Assembly: GCA_023409955.1 (NCBI GenBank)
Contig: JAEYQQ010000155.1
Location: forward strand, 1 to 58,264
Source of the DNA: Bacillota bacterium
GTDB lineage: Bacteria; Bacillota; Clostridia; Christensenellales; Aristaeellaceae
DNA: 58,264 nt
Reading direction: 5' to 3'
Both the position numbers and the translations under genes were made by a program. Below the pieces are notes generated by a model that was not told where the DNA came from, did not search any database, and worked only from the letters and a program-made list of their open reading frames with translations. Position 1 is the first letter of the stretch. Every line of letters starts with the position of its first letter. This document shows positions 25,391 to 32,071 of the stretch, in pieces.

Positions 25391-25445
25391 GACAGACAAC
25401 CGAAGTCTGTCGTGCCTTTACAAAAGATGTCGCTTCCTGTAAAAT
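25391..25445 (+). promoter_or_regulatory. Promoter of the ROK kinase gene with upstream inverted repeat
   Basis: TTTACA (25417-25422) and TAAAAT (25440-25445) are separated by 17 bp, 35 bp before the start codon. A perfect 7-bp inverted repeat GACAGAC/GTCTGTC (25391-25397, 25405-25411) ends six bases before the -35 box and is a candidate regulator site. Confidence 0.6.
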
Positions 25446-25480
25446 GGCAGAGAAATACGAGGATCGTGGAGATGTGTACT

Positions 25481-26353
25481 ATGTTATATGGGGCGTTGGA
25501 AGCAGGCGGCACCAAAATGGTGATGGCTGTTGGAGATGGCGAAGGTAGCATAACAGCAAAGGATAGTATTCCTACAACCGATCCGACTGAAACCATGGCT
25601 GGTATTATCAATTTTTTTCAAAAATATGATATTCAGTCCATTGGCGTAGGCTGCTTTGGTCCGCTAGATTTGAAAACATCATCTCCTACGTATGGCTATA
25701 TCACATCAACACCTAAATTGGTGTGGAGAAATTTTCCGATTGTAAAGGCGCTGAAGGAGGGGCTGAAAGTCCCTGTGGCGCTGGATACGGATGTAAACGG
25801 GGCTGCACTGGCGGAAAGTACGCTGGGGGCGGCAAAAGGCCTAGATAGCTGCTTGTATGTAACGGTGGGTACCGGTGTAGGCGGCGGCTTGGTGATAGAA
25901 GGCAACCTGGTGCATGGCCTTTTGCATCCGGAGCTTGGCCATATGCTCCTGCGGCCCTTGCCTGAGGATCCCTCGCCGGAGGGTGTATGCCCATACCATG
26001 TGGGGTGCCTAGAGGGATTGGCCAGCGGCCCTGCAATAGAAAAGCGCTGGGGCGTATCCGCCAGGGAGCTACATAAAGACCACCCTGCATGGGATTTGGA
26101 GGCAAAATATCTAGCACAAATGTGCATGAATGCCATTGTTTCATTTTCACCTGAGAAGATCATATTGGGCGGCGGGGTTATGCAGCAAATGCACCTGTTC
26201 CCCAAAATCCGCAGAGAAACCCTGAGATTGCTCGGTGGATATGTACAGCATCAGGCGATTGTAGGCGGTCTGGAGGATTACATTATTCCGCCAGGCTTGG
26301 ATACACATAGCGGAATACAAGGGGCATTCCTGCTGGCAAAGAGAGCGGTGTAA
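25481..26353 (+). CDS. ROK-family sugar kinase (fructokinase-like)
   Basis: A 290-residue ROK kinase. The N-terminal phosphate loop (GALEAGGTK), catalytic Asp region (ALDTDVNGAALAE), phosphate-binding VGTGVGGGLV and zinc-type motif HPELGHM..CPYHVGCLEG are present, and the GLEGLASGP-type helix matches YdhR/fructokinases. Likely converts fructose to fructose-6-phosphate or acts on a related sugar. The ATG at 25481 has GTGGAG nine bases upstream and fits the family N-terminus; an in-frame ATG three codons earlier is possible. Confidence 0.9.
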   Translation: MLYGALEAGGTKMVMAVGDGEGSITAKDSIPTTDPTETMAGIINFFQKYDIQSIGVGCFGPLDLKTSSPTYGYITSTPKLVWRNFPIVKALKEGLKVPVALDTDVNGAALAESTLGAAKGLDSCLYVTVGTGVGGGLVIEGNLVHGLLHPELGHMLLRPLPEDPSPEGVCPYHVGCLEGLASGPAIEKRWGVSARELHKDHPAWDLEAKYLAQMCMNAIVSFSPEKIILGGGVMQQMHLFPKIRRETLRLLGGYVQHQAIVGGLEDYIIPPGLDTHSGIQGAFLLAKRAV

Positions 26354-26367
26354 GGAAGGTGCTACTG

Positions 26368-26781
26368 ATGAACATACTAGTGATGGATGGCCAGGGCGGC
26401 GGAATCGGTAAGGCGCTGGTGGAGGGCATCCGACAGGCTCTGCCGGAGGCGGACATTACAGTGGTGGGGACCAATGCGACTGCCACTTCCGCCATGCTTA
26501 GGGCCGGTGCCAATCGGGGTGCAACCGGTGAAAATGCCGCAGTTTACAATATGAAAAGCGCGGATGTAATCTTGGGGCCCATTGGCATACTGGTTGTTAA
26601 CGGTCTTTTGGGAGAAGTGACATTGCGAATGGCTACTGCGCTAGGGGAGTCGATGGCTGTAAAGATTCTCATCCCGGTGCATAAATGCCATGTGGAGATA
26701 GCCGGTATGCCAGACTTGCCGGCGGGTCAATTGATAAAAGCTGCAGTGGAACAGGTTCAGAGGATGTACAAAGGAGAATAG
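26368..26781 (+). CDS. DUF3842 family protein
   Basis: A 137-residue small protein with a Rossmann-like start (MNILVMDGQGGGIGKALVEGI) and an ADVILGPIGILVVNGLLGEVT segment, matching the DUF3842 family of Firmicutes. Probably nucleotide-binding, but no function is known. The ATG at 26368 has AAGGAAGG eight bases upstream. Fourteen bp after the ROK gene, so co-transcribed. Confidence 0.85.
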   Translation: MNILVMDGQGGGIGKALVEGIRQALPEADITVVGTNATATSAMLRAGANRGATGENAAVYNMKSADVILGPIGILVVNGLLGEVTLRMATALGESMAVKILIPVHKCHVEIAGMPDLPAGQLIKAAVEQVQRMYKGE

Positions 26782-26807
26782 CATAACCCAATATGCGTGC
26801 ACGCAAA

Positions 26808-26837
26808 CAGACCCTGCAGATTGCTCTGCAGGGTCTG
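26808..26837. terminator. Strong hairpin between convergent genes
   Basis: A perfect 13-bp stem CAGACCCTGCAGA/TCTGCAGGGTCTG with a 4-nt loop. The plus-strand side has no U-run; the minus-strand side continues TTTGCG. It may terminate both the DUF3842 transcript and the CAP gene. The remainder of 26838-26997 shows no credible gene. Confidence 0.6.
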
Positions 26838-26997
26838 TGGGTGTGGCTTGGCACTATGGCTTTGCCCTATGAAACGCAAGATATGACCAGGAAACGCCGT
26901 GCAAAAAAGAAATTGGGGCAGGCTGGGGGGATACTCTTGCCGATGGTATCCTTTAAGCCCTTTTTACAGTTTTCTTCAGCCATCCCGGCACCAACTC

Positions 26998-27678
26998 TCA
27001 CAAGCCTGGGTTTTTTCCGAGAGTGGGCTTGGCGGCAGGCGCATTCAGCGCGGCCTGAAGGTCGACGGACTGAGAAAGCTTATCCAGAGCCCCTGTCTGG
27101 TTGGAGGTGCTGGGCTTCCGGTTGCTCCCGGAAGAAGACTTTGTTGTTGCTGGGACTGCCTGATTTTCACCGGAGTTCGATGAAGAACTGTCGGCGGCTT
27201 TGGTGGAAGTCTTTTTTGTGGTCTTCACATCATTTGCAAACACTTGCACCCAGTAGGTGACGCCGTCGATGACAACGGAAGCAACGCCTGTCTTGGTGAA
27301 CTTTTTGTTCAGTATGTTTGCACGGTGGCCTTCGGAATCCATCCAGTCGCCTACGACTTTTTCAGCGGAGTACTGCCCCTTGGCCAGGTTTTCGCCACGG
27401 TAGGCGGCAGATACACCAGCATCGGCAAAAGCAGATTTCCATTCCTCGCCATTGGGGCGGGTATGGCTCCAGTTTTTGACGATTTCTTCGGCGCGCAGCT
27501 GAGCAACACGGTTGAGATCCTCGCTGAGAGAAACCTTTTTCAAACCGGCGGCCTTGCGTTCCTTATTGATCAGGTCAAGGACATCGGAGGATTTGTCGGC
27601 TAAAGCACCTGCGAAGGTGGAAAAAAGAACTACCAGAACAAGACCCAGAGCAGTCAATGATTTTGCGAAACGGATCAT
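26998..27678 (-). CDS. Secreted CAP/SCP-domain protein under c-di-GMP riboswitch array
   Basis: A 226-residue exported protein: signal peptide (about 1-27, ending AGALA), then a CAP (SCP/PR1, YkwD-like) domain (about 30-150) with LINKERKAAGL, WSHTRPNGEEW, YRGENLAKG and HRANILN, and a Ser/Thr/Lys-rich, probably disordered C-terminus. CAP proteins of Firmicutes are surface or spore-associated with unproven enzymatic roles. The ATG at 27678 has GGGAG 7 nt upstream. Its leader, about 465 nt, carries four consecutive GEMM-I aptamers, so expression should respond to cyclic di-GMP. Confidence 0.9.
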   Translation of the reverse strand: MIRFAKSLTALGLVLVVLFSTFAGALADKSSDVLDLINKERKAAGLKKVSLSEDLNRVAQLRAEEIVKNWSHTRPNGEEWKSAFADAGVSAAYRGENLAKGQYSAEKVVGDWMDSEGHRANILNKKFTKTGVASVVIDGVTYWVQVFANDVKTTKKTSTKAADSSSSNSGENQAVPATTKSSSGSNRKPSTSNQTGALDKLSQSVDLQAALNAPAAKPTLGKNPGL

Positions 27679-27696
27679 GAAAATTCTCCCTTCGGA

Positions 27697-27770
27697 AACT
27701 GGCTGTCATGCGGCTTGCGCCGTTTAGACCCTTTAGCTTTGCGTCCCGGTCTTTCAACCGGTTTGCCTTT
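27697..27770 (-). promoter_or_regulatory. c-di-GMP-I riboswitch aptamer, copy 4 (gene-proximal)
   Basis: The minus strand shows the GEMM-I landmarks: GGCAAACC, a P2 stem CCGGTT/GACCGG capped by GAAA, GGGACGCAAAGC, then a P3 arm capped by GCAA and ending in AGCC. Here the P3 pair that is C-G in copy 1 is U-A (GGGTCTA with ATGACAGCC), a compensating change. The G before CAAA (Vc2 G20) is kept, indicating c-di-GMP rather than cGAMP. Its 3' end lies 18 nt from the start codon. Confidence 0.9.
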
Positions 27771-27776
27771 TTCGGA

Positions 27777-27850
27777 AACTGGCTGCCGTGCGGCTTGCGC
27801 CGTGTAGGCCCTATAGCTTTGCGTCACGGATTTTCATCCGTTTTGCCTTT
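27777..27850 (-). promoter_or_regulatory. c-di-GMP-I riboswitch aptamer, copy 3
   Basis: Same layout as its neighbours. The P2 stem ACGGAT/ATCCGT differs in sequence from copies 1 and 4 but pairs perfectly around GAAA, so structure is conserved while sequence has changed. GACGCAAAGC and GGGCCTA are intact. Confidence 0.9.
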
Positions 27851-27858
27851 GGTACGGT

Positions 27859-27933
27859 AACTGGCTACCATGCGGCTTGCGCCGTGTAGGCCCTTTAGCT
27901 TTGCGTCACGAACTTTCGTACGTTTTGCCCTTT
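27859..27933 (-). promoter_or_regulatory. c-di-GMP-I riboswitch aptamer, copy 2
   Basis: The P2 stem is ACGTAC/GTTCGT around GAAA, again different in sequence. The 3' segment ATGGTAGCCAGTTACC matches the family consensus most closely of the four copies. Confidence 0.9.
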
Positions 27934-27938
27934 GCGGG

Positions 27939-28012
27939 AACTGGCTGCCATGCGGCTTGCGCCGTGTAGGCCCTATAGCTTTGCGTCCCGGTCTTTCAAC
28001 CGGTTTGCCTTT
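27939..28012 (-). promoter_or_regulatory. c-di-GMP-I riboswitch aptamer, copy 1 (promoter-proximal)
   Basis: First aptamer transcribed. P2 is CCGGTT/GACCGG with GAAA, identical to copy 4. Units start at 27697, 27777, 27859 and 27939, a spacing of 80, 82 and 80 bp. About 130 nt of leader, including a GAGGAAT/ATTCCTC hairpin (28016-28032), precede this copy. Confidence 0.9.
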
Positions 28013-28149
28013 GGGAGGAATGAGATTCCTCTATGACCGGCAAGATGAGTATGCACGACGTTGAGGCACTCTTGGCGGTTCCCCCTTTTTTAGGAAAGTC
28101 GTCTTAAATGGGACAATTTACCAATCCATCCTTGACATTTCCCCCCTAA

Positions 28150-28178
28150 ATATTAGGACATTACTTCAAAAAAGTCAA
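28150..28178 (-). promoter_or_regulatory. Promoter of the riboswitch array-CAP gene
   Basis: Minus-strand TTGACT (28173-28178) and TAATAT (28150-28155) with 17-bp spacing. The predicted start near 28143 gives a leader of about 465 nt. Confidence 0.75.
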
Positions 28179-28221
28179 CAGTTTTTGCCAACTTGATGAT
28201 TCTTGAGATTTGGCAAATATA

Positions 28222-28249
28222 AAGAGACAGGCCTCATTGCCTGTCTCTT
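28222..28249 (-). terminator. Terminator of the prs-GNAT unit
   Basis: AAGAGACAGGC (28222-28232) pairs perfectly with GCCTGTCTCTT (28239-28249); the minus-strand tail is TATATTTG. It lies 8 bp beyond the GNAT stop codon. Confidence 0.85.
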
Positions 28250-28257
28250 GACTGTCA

Positions 28258-28779
28258 CTATAATGTATCCGGAGGACATTCTGTTAAGCAGTAAACGTAT
28301 CTTGTAGCGGTTAGGGATGATTCACCGAACTTTACTTCCCGGCTTCCGCCGATGGGCTTGAAGCCGAAATGCTGGTAATGGAAGCGTGTGCGTAGATTAT
28401 CCTTCAGGATCCAGATATCCACATATTTGGCACCGCTGTCTTCCAATTCTTGAATGACGTACTTTACCAAATGTTCTAAACTGGTAAGGTGAGCATCCGG
28501 CTGGTACTGCAATTCCATGATTTCGCCGCAGGCGGAGGGAGACAGGCTATAAGTGCAAAAGGCAGTCAATACATCATCCAGGTACAAAAGAACAACCCGG
28601 ATACTGGGGTTTGAGAGCCATTGATGAAAAAGTTTGGCAAACTCCTGATCATCCTTCAGGTTGCACAACACATCAAAGCCTTTGTATGCATATTGGCAGT
28701 AACCCTGCCGTAAATGCTTCAGTGCTTCAAAGTCTTCCGGTAATGCCGGCCGAATTACATGTACTGCAGTCATACTCAT
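28258..28779 (-). CDS. GNAT-family N-acetyltransferase
   Basis: A 173-residue protein with the GNAT fold pattern: IRPALPEDFEALKHLRQ at the start, a central strand-helix pair, and a FHYQHFGFKPIGG segment near the C-terminus where acetyl-CoA acceptor residues usually sit. Substrate unknown. Its ATG overlaps the stop of the PRPP synthetase gene (ATGA), so it is translationally coupled. Confidence 0.75.
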   Translation of the reverse strand: MSMTAVHVIRPALPEDFEALKHLRQGYCQYAYKGFDVLCNLKDDQEFAKLFHQWLSNPSIRVVLLYLDDVLTAFCTYSLSPSACGEIMELQYQPDAHLTSLEHLVKYVIQELEDSGAKYVDIWILKDNLRTRFHYQHFGFKPIGGSREVKFGESSLTATRYVYCLTECPPDTL

Positions 28780-29993
28780 ACCAACCGAAGGCCTGATTGC
28801 TTCTGTTCGTCTTCATATCTGGAAAGCAGTGTCTTCATGCGGTTATAGGGGCTTAAAAGCTTACTTAAGGAACGGTCATGATTCAGCGTAGCAATGATGT
28901 ATGACATATACTTGCTCATATCAGCTTCAATAAACCAGGGTGCTGCCAGTAGTTCCGGCGTGCGGTAGGTAAGGTTGGTAGCAATGACTTTGGTGATGAT
29001 CCCTTCCTGGTAGGCGGCATCAAATTCTGCAAGGCCGCTGGTGAAGAAGGCGAAAGTGGCAGAGGCAAAGATACGGTTTGCCTTGCGTTTTTTCAGCTCC
29101 CTGGCCAGATCCAGAATGGATTCGCCGGATGAAATAATATCATCTGCTACAAACACATCTTTGCCTTCTACTGTATCGCCCAGGTATTCGTGGGCAATAA
29201 TGGGATTGCGTCCGTTAACGATGCTGGTGTAGTCGCGGCGCTTATAAAACAGACCCATATCTACGCCTAGCACGGAAGAATAAAAGATATTGCGGTCGAT
29301 GGCCCCTTCATCAGGGCTGACGATCATCATATGGTTCTTGTCAATGGATAGATCTTTTTCTTTGCAAAGCAGCGCCTTGAAAATTTGATAAGAAGGCATC
29401 ACGCTTTCAAAGCCGATGAGGGGAATGGCGTTGACGACACGGTTATCATGAGCGTCAAAGGTAATGATGTTTGCAACGCCCATGTGCTCCAATTCCTGAA
29501 GAGCCATGGCACAGTCAAGGCTTTCACGGGAGGTACGCCTGTGCTGGCGTCCTTCATAAAGCATGGGCATGATTACATTGATGCGCTTGGCCTTGCCGCC
29601 GATGGCAGCAATGATGCGCTTAAGATCCTGGAAGTGGTCGTCGGGGGACATGGGAACGTCTTTGCCGTACATTTTGTAGGTGCAGTTATATGCGCCTACA
29701 TCACACAGAATATAAATGTCGTAGCCACGGACACTCTCTTTGAGCATCCCCTTGGCCTCGCCCGTTCCAAAGCGGGGGCAGTAGGCTTTGATCAGGAAGT
29801 CGCCCCGGTCATACCCAGGTGCGGTAACTAGCACTTGCTCTTCCTGCAGTTCCTGATGTTCCCGCCATTTCATCAACCATGCATTGACCTTCTCGCCCAA
29901 TGCTTCGGTGCCACGCATAGCAATTAATCCCAATGGACCAACGGGCACAGATAAAAAGGCATCCTTGTTCCAATCGCTCATGAAATCCGTCAC
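28776..29993 (-). CDS. prs: Ribose-phosphate pyrophosphokinase
   Basis: About 405 residues, longer than the usual 315-residue Prs. It makes PRPP from ribose-5-phosphate and ATP. Visible motifs: MPMLYEGRQHRRTSRES (flexible-loop Arg region), ITFDAHDNRVVNAIP, SPDEGAIDRN and the PRPP loop VFVADDIISSGESILDLA. It belongs to a divergent clostridial group with an N-terminal extension. The GTG at 29993 has AGAGG eight bases upstream; an ATG at 29981 is possible but lacks a ribosome site. Minus-strand TATAAT at 30032-30037 is a likely -10. Confidence 0.85.
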   Translation of the reverse strand: MTDFMSDWNKDAFLSVPVGPLGLIAMRGTEALGEKVNAWLMKWREHQELQEEQVLVTAPGYDRGDFLIKAYCPRFGTGEAKGMLKESVRGYDIYILCDVGAYNCTYKMYGKDVPMSPDDHFQDLKRIIAAIGGKAKRINVIMPMLYEGRQHRRTSRESLDCAMALQELEHMGVANIITFDAHDNRVVNAIPLIGFESVMPSYQIFKALLCKEKDLSIDKNHMMIVSPDEGAIDRNIFYSSVLGVDMGLFYKRRDYTSIVNGRNPIIAHEYLGDTVEGKDVFVADDIISSGESILDLARELKKRKANRIFASATFAFFTSGLAEFDAAYQEGIITKVIATNLTYRTPELLAAPWFIEADMSKYMSYIIATLNHDRSLSKLLSPYNRMKTLLSRYEDEQKQSGLRLV

Positions 29994-30206
29994 GCAATCA
30001 ACCTCTTCCGCACGCATTTTCGGACGATGACATTATACCCTAAATTGCACACAGTGAGAAGAGCCTTGTGAAAAAGAACATATAAATGCTATTATTGTAG
30101 TATTTTGTCGGAAAGATTTATGTATATTCGCTGAAAGGATGAAGTCTTTCCATGGTATTGTATGTGTACCTTTCCATATATTTATGCATGCGTCATCACA
30201 AATTTA

Positions 30207-30235
30207 TTTACTTCCCATATCATGTATGGTACAAT
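30207..30235 (+). promoter_or_regulatory. Promoter of the trpS T-box operon
   Basis: TTTACT (30207-30212) and TACAAT (30230-30235) with 17-bp spacing, just upstream of T-box stem I. The AT-rich stretch 30018-30206 shows nothing else certain. Confidence 0.7.
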
Positions 30236-30244
30236 GGCAACACA

Positions 30245-30493
30245 CCGATGAAGGGGAGTAGTATCCGTCTGAAATGGCCAAGCGAGCCGGGGGCAGTGTA
30301 AGCCCGGTCCCAAGGCAGGCGGAGAATGGACCCGTGAGGGCGCACCGAAAGCATGTATGTAGGCTGCGACGCAGGCTCTGCGTTAAGGGGCGAAAGGCGA
30401 ATTTGTCGTCTTTCATGAGCGGGCGCAATAAGCGCCAATAGGGGTGGCACCGCAGGCAACTGTCCCCAGTACTTGGGGAGGGCTGCTTTTTTT
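30245..30493 (+). promoter_or_regulatory. T-box leader of trpS (Trp specifier)
   Basis: Stem I shows the AGTA bulge region, GCGAGCCGG and GTGTAAGCCCGG distal parts, and a specifier loop GAGAATGGACC in which TGG (30327-30329), the Trp codon, is followed by A. The T-box AGGGGTGGCACCGC is at 30440-30453, with TGGC matching the G discriminator of tRNA-Trp. A terminator with a T7 run (about 30451-30493) follows. Uncharged tRNA-Trp should allow read-through into trpS. Confidence 0.92.
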
Positions 30494-30528
30494 GTATTCA
30501 GCTTCCCATATCTCAAGGAGGTTTTGTT

Positions 30529-31545
30529 ATGGAGCAGGTCCTGAACCAGCAGGAGAAACGCAAGGTGATCTATTCCGGAATCCAACCATCGGGCACACTT
30601 ACCCTTGGCAACTATATAGGTGCGCTCCGGAATTTCCGTACACTGCAAGATGATTATGATTGCTTGTACTGTGTGGTGGACATGCATGCCATCACGGTGC
30701 GCCAGGATCCTGGCCAGCTTCGTCGCCGCTGTAATGAGTTGGTGGCTATTTATATAGCATCCGGACTGGATCCTGACAAGAACCTGATTTATTGCCAGAG
30801 TCATGTCAGCGCTCATGCGGAGCTTAGCTGGGTACTGAACTGCTTCACCTATATGGGGGAGCTGAACCGAATGACGCAGTTCAAGGACAAGTCCTTAAAG
30901 AACGAGGAAAATATCAACGCAGGTTTATTTACCTATCCAGTCTTGATGGCGGCAGATATTCTTTTATACCAGACCAACCTGGTACCTGTAGGTGCGGACC
31001 AGAAGCAGCACCTGGAGATATGCCGTGATATCGCCAGCCGCTTTAACGGGGTGTACGGTGATGTGTTCACCATACCCGAGCCCTATATTCCCAAGTTGGG
31101 CAGCCGGGTCATGAGCCTTCAGGAGCCAGAGCGGAAGATGTCCAAATCTGATCCGGAAGATACCTATATTGCCATTTTGGATAAACCGGAGGTGATCCGC
31201 AAAAAGGTTCGCCGGGCGGTCACTGACAGTGAAGGATGCATTCGTTTTGACCAGGAAAACAAGCCGGGTGTCTCCAACCTGCTGAGCATATTGAGCGCAT
31301 TGGGTGGCGGGGAAATCGCTGCCATTGAAGCTGAGCTTTCCGGGCAGGGGTATGGGGTGCTGAAGGACCGTGTAGCGGATGCAGTGATTGAAACGCTTCA
31401 ACCTATACAGCATGAGTTTGACAAGCTCATTACTGAAAAGGAATATCTTCAAAAGGTGATGAATCAAGGGGCTGAACGGGCCGCGGCGCTGGCACAAAAG
31501 ACGCTGCGCAAAGTATATAAAAAAGTTGGCTTTGCATCCCGATAA
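30529..31545 (+). CDS. trpS: Tryptophanyl-tRNA synthetase
   Basis: A 338-residue class I synthetase of usual length. The HIGH-like motif is in PSGTLTLGNYIGAL and the KMSKS motif is intact (ERKMSKSDPEDTY). It attaches Trp to tRNA-Trp. The ATG at 30529 has AAGGAGG upstream, and the Trp T-box ahead of it agrees with the assignment. Confidence 0.98.
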   Translation: MEQVLNQQEKRKVIYSGIQPSGTLTLGNYIGALRNFRTLQDDYDCLYCVVDMHAITVRQDPGQLRRRCNELVAIYIASGLDPDKNLIYCQSHVSAHAELSWVLNCFTYMGELNRMTQFKDKSLKNEENINAGLFTYPVLMAADILLYQTNLVPVGADQKQHLEICRDIASRFNGVYGDVFTIPEPYIPKLGSRVMSLQEPERKMSKSDPEDTYIAILDKPEVIRKKVRRAVTDSEGCIRFDQENKPGVSNLLSILSALGGGEIAAIEAELSGQGYGVLKDRVADAVIETLQPIQHEFDKLITEKEYLQKVMNQGAERAAALAQKTLRKVYKKVGFASR

Positions 31546-31650
31546 GTCAAAGCAAGGAAATAATAAAAGAGAATATTTGAAAAAATTTGCATAGGCTGTT
31601 TCAGGGAGGTGCATACTGTAAGCAAAACAAGGAAAGGTGTGTGAATACAC

Positions 31651-31860
31651 ATGGTAGATCGCATTTCCCTGCTGCTGGTGATCATAGGCGCCATCAACTG
31701 GGCTTTGGTGGGCATTTTTCAGTTTGACCTGGTGGCGTATTTGTTTGGCGGCCAGGGAGCCACGGTCAGCCGCATCATCTATACAATTATAGGTGCTGCG
31801 GGTCTTTGGTGCATCTCCCTGCTGTTTAAGGATCGTGAGCGTCTGGAGAAACCAGAGTGA
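31651..31860 (+). CDS. DUF378 small membrane protein
   Basis: A 69-residue protein with two predicted membrane helices and the family signature INWALVGIFQFDLVAYLFGG, ending in a short charged tail. DUF378 proteins are small inner-membrane proteins of unknown role. The ribosome site (GGAAAGGTG) is set back about 12 nt from the ATG. Confidence 0.88.
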   Translation: MVDRISLLLVIIGAINWALVGIFQFDLVAYLFGGQGATVSRIIYTIIGAAGLWCISLLFKDRERLEKPE

Positions 31861-31902
31861 CTGTTGCAGCGAAATAGGTTCCTGTTTGCCGACAGCAGAT
31901 GA

Positions 31903-31977
31903 GGGCGGTGCACAATGGGCTGGTGTAACAGACAGCATCAAACATGCTGTGTGGTTTGGGCCAGAAGTGCAGCGCCC
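31903..31977 (+). ncRNA. Candidate structured RNA of unknown class
   Basis: Three nested helices can form: GGGCGGTGCAC (31903-31913) with GTGCAGCGCCC (31967-31977, one mismatch), CTGG (31920-31923) with CCAG (31961-31964), and ACAGCAT (31932-31938) with ATGCTGT (31944-31950). The inner part loosely resembles a tRNA but no complete cloverleaf or anticodon is found. It lies between DUF378 and a strong terminator. Strand is inferred from its neighbours; the element could also be antisense or a transcript end. Confidence 0.35.
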
Positions 31978-32001
31978 TTTAGAGCATCAGAAATAAGTAG
32001 A

Positions 32002-32044
32002 AATCCTGCTCATGCCATTGCAGTTCAATGGTGTGAGCAGGATT
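32002..32044. terminator. Bidirectional terminator
   Basis: AATCCTGCTCA plus CCATTG pairs with CAATGG plus TGAGCAGGATT around a short loop (32002-32044), with ATATTTT on the plus side and T-rich sequence on the minus side. It separates the convergent DUF378 and Na/Pi symporter genes. Confidence 0.85.
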
Positions 32045-32071
32045 ATATTTTGGGATCTTCATTTAGTGAAT

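Noticed and set aside
26867..26983. A 38-codon frame on the minus strand after the CAP gene
   Set aside because: Its ribosome site is weak and too far, and the product has no recognisable features.
27697..28012. A CRISPR-like or minisatellite tandem repeat
   Set aside because: The repeats are about 75 nt, carry RNA secondary structure with compensating changes and match GEMM-I motifs; there are no unique spacers and no cas genes.
30152..30301. A 49-codon frame upstream of trpS
   Set aside because: It overlaps the trpS promoter and T-box stem I, and no family or conservation supports it.
31903..31977. A tRNA gene
   Set aside because: The acceptor-like stem is 11 bp, there is no T-arm sequence and no 7-base anticodon loop.
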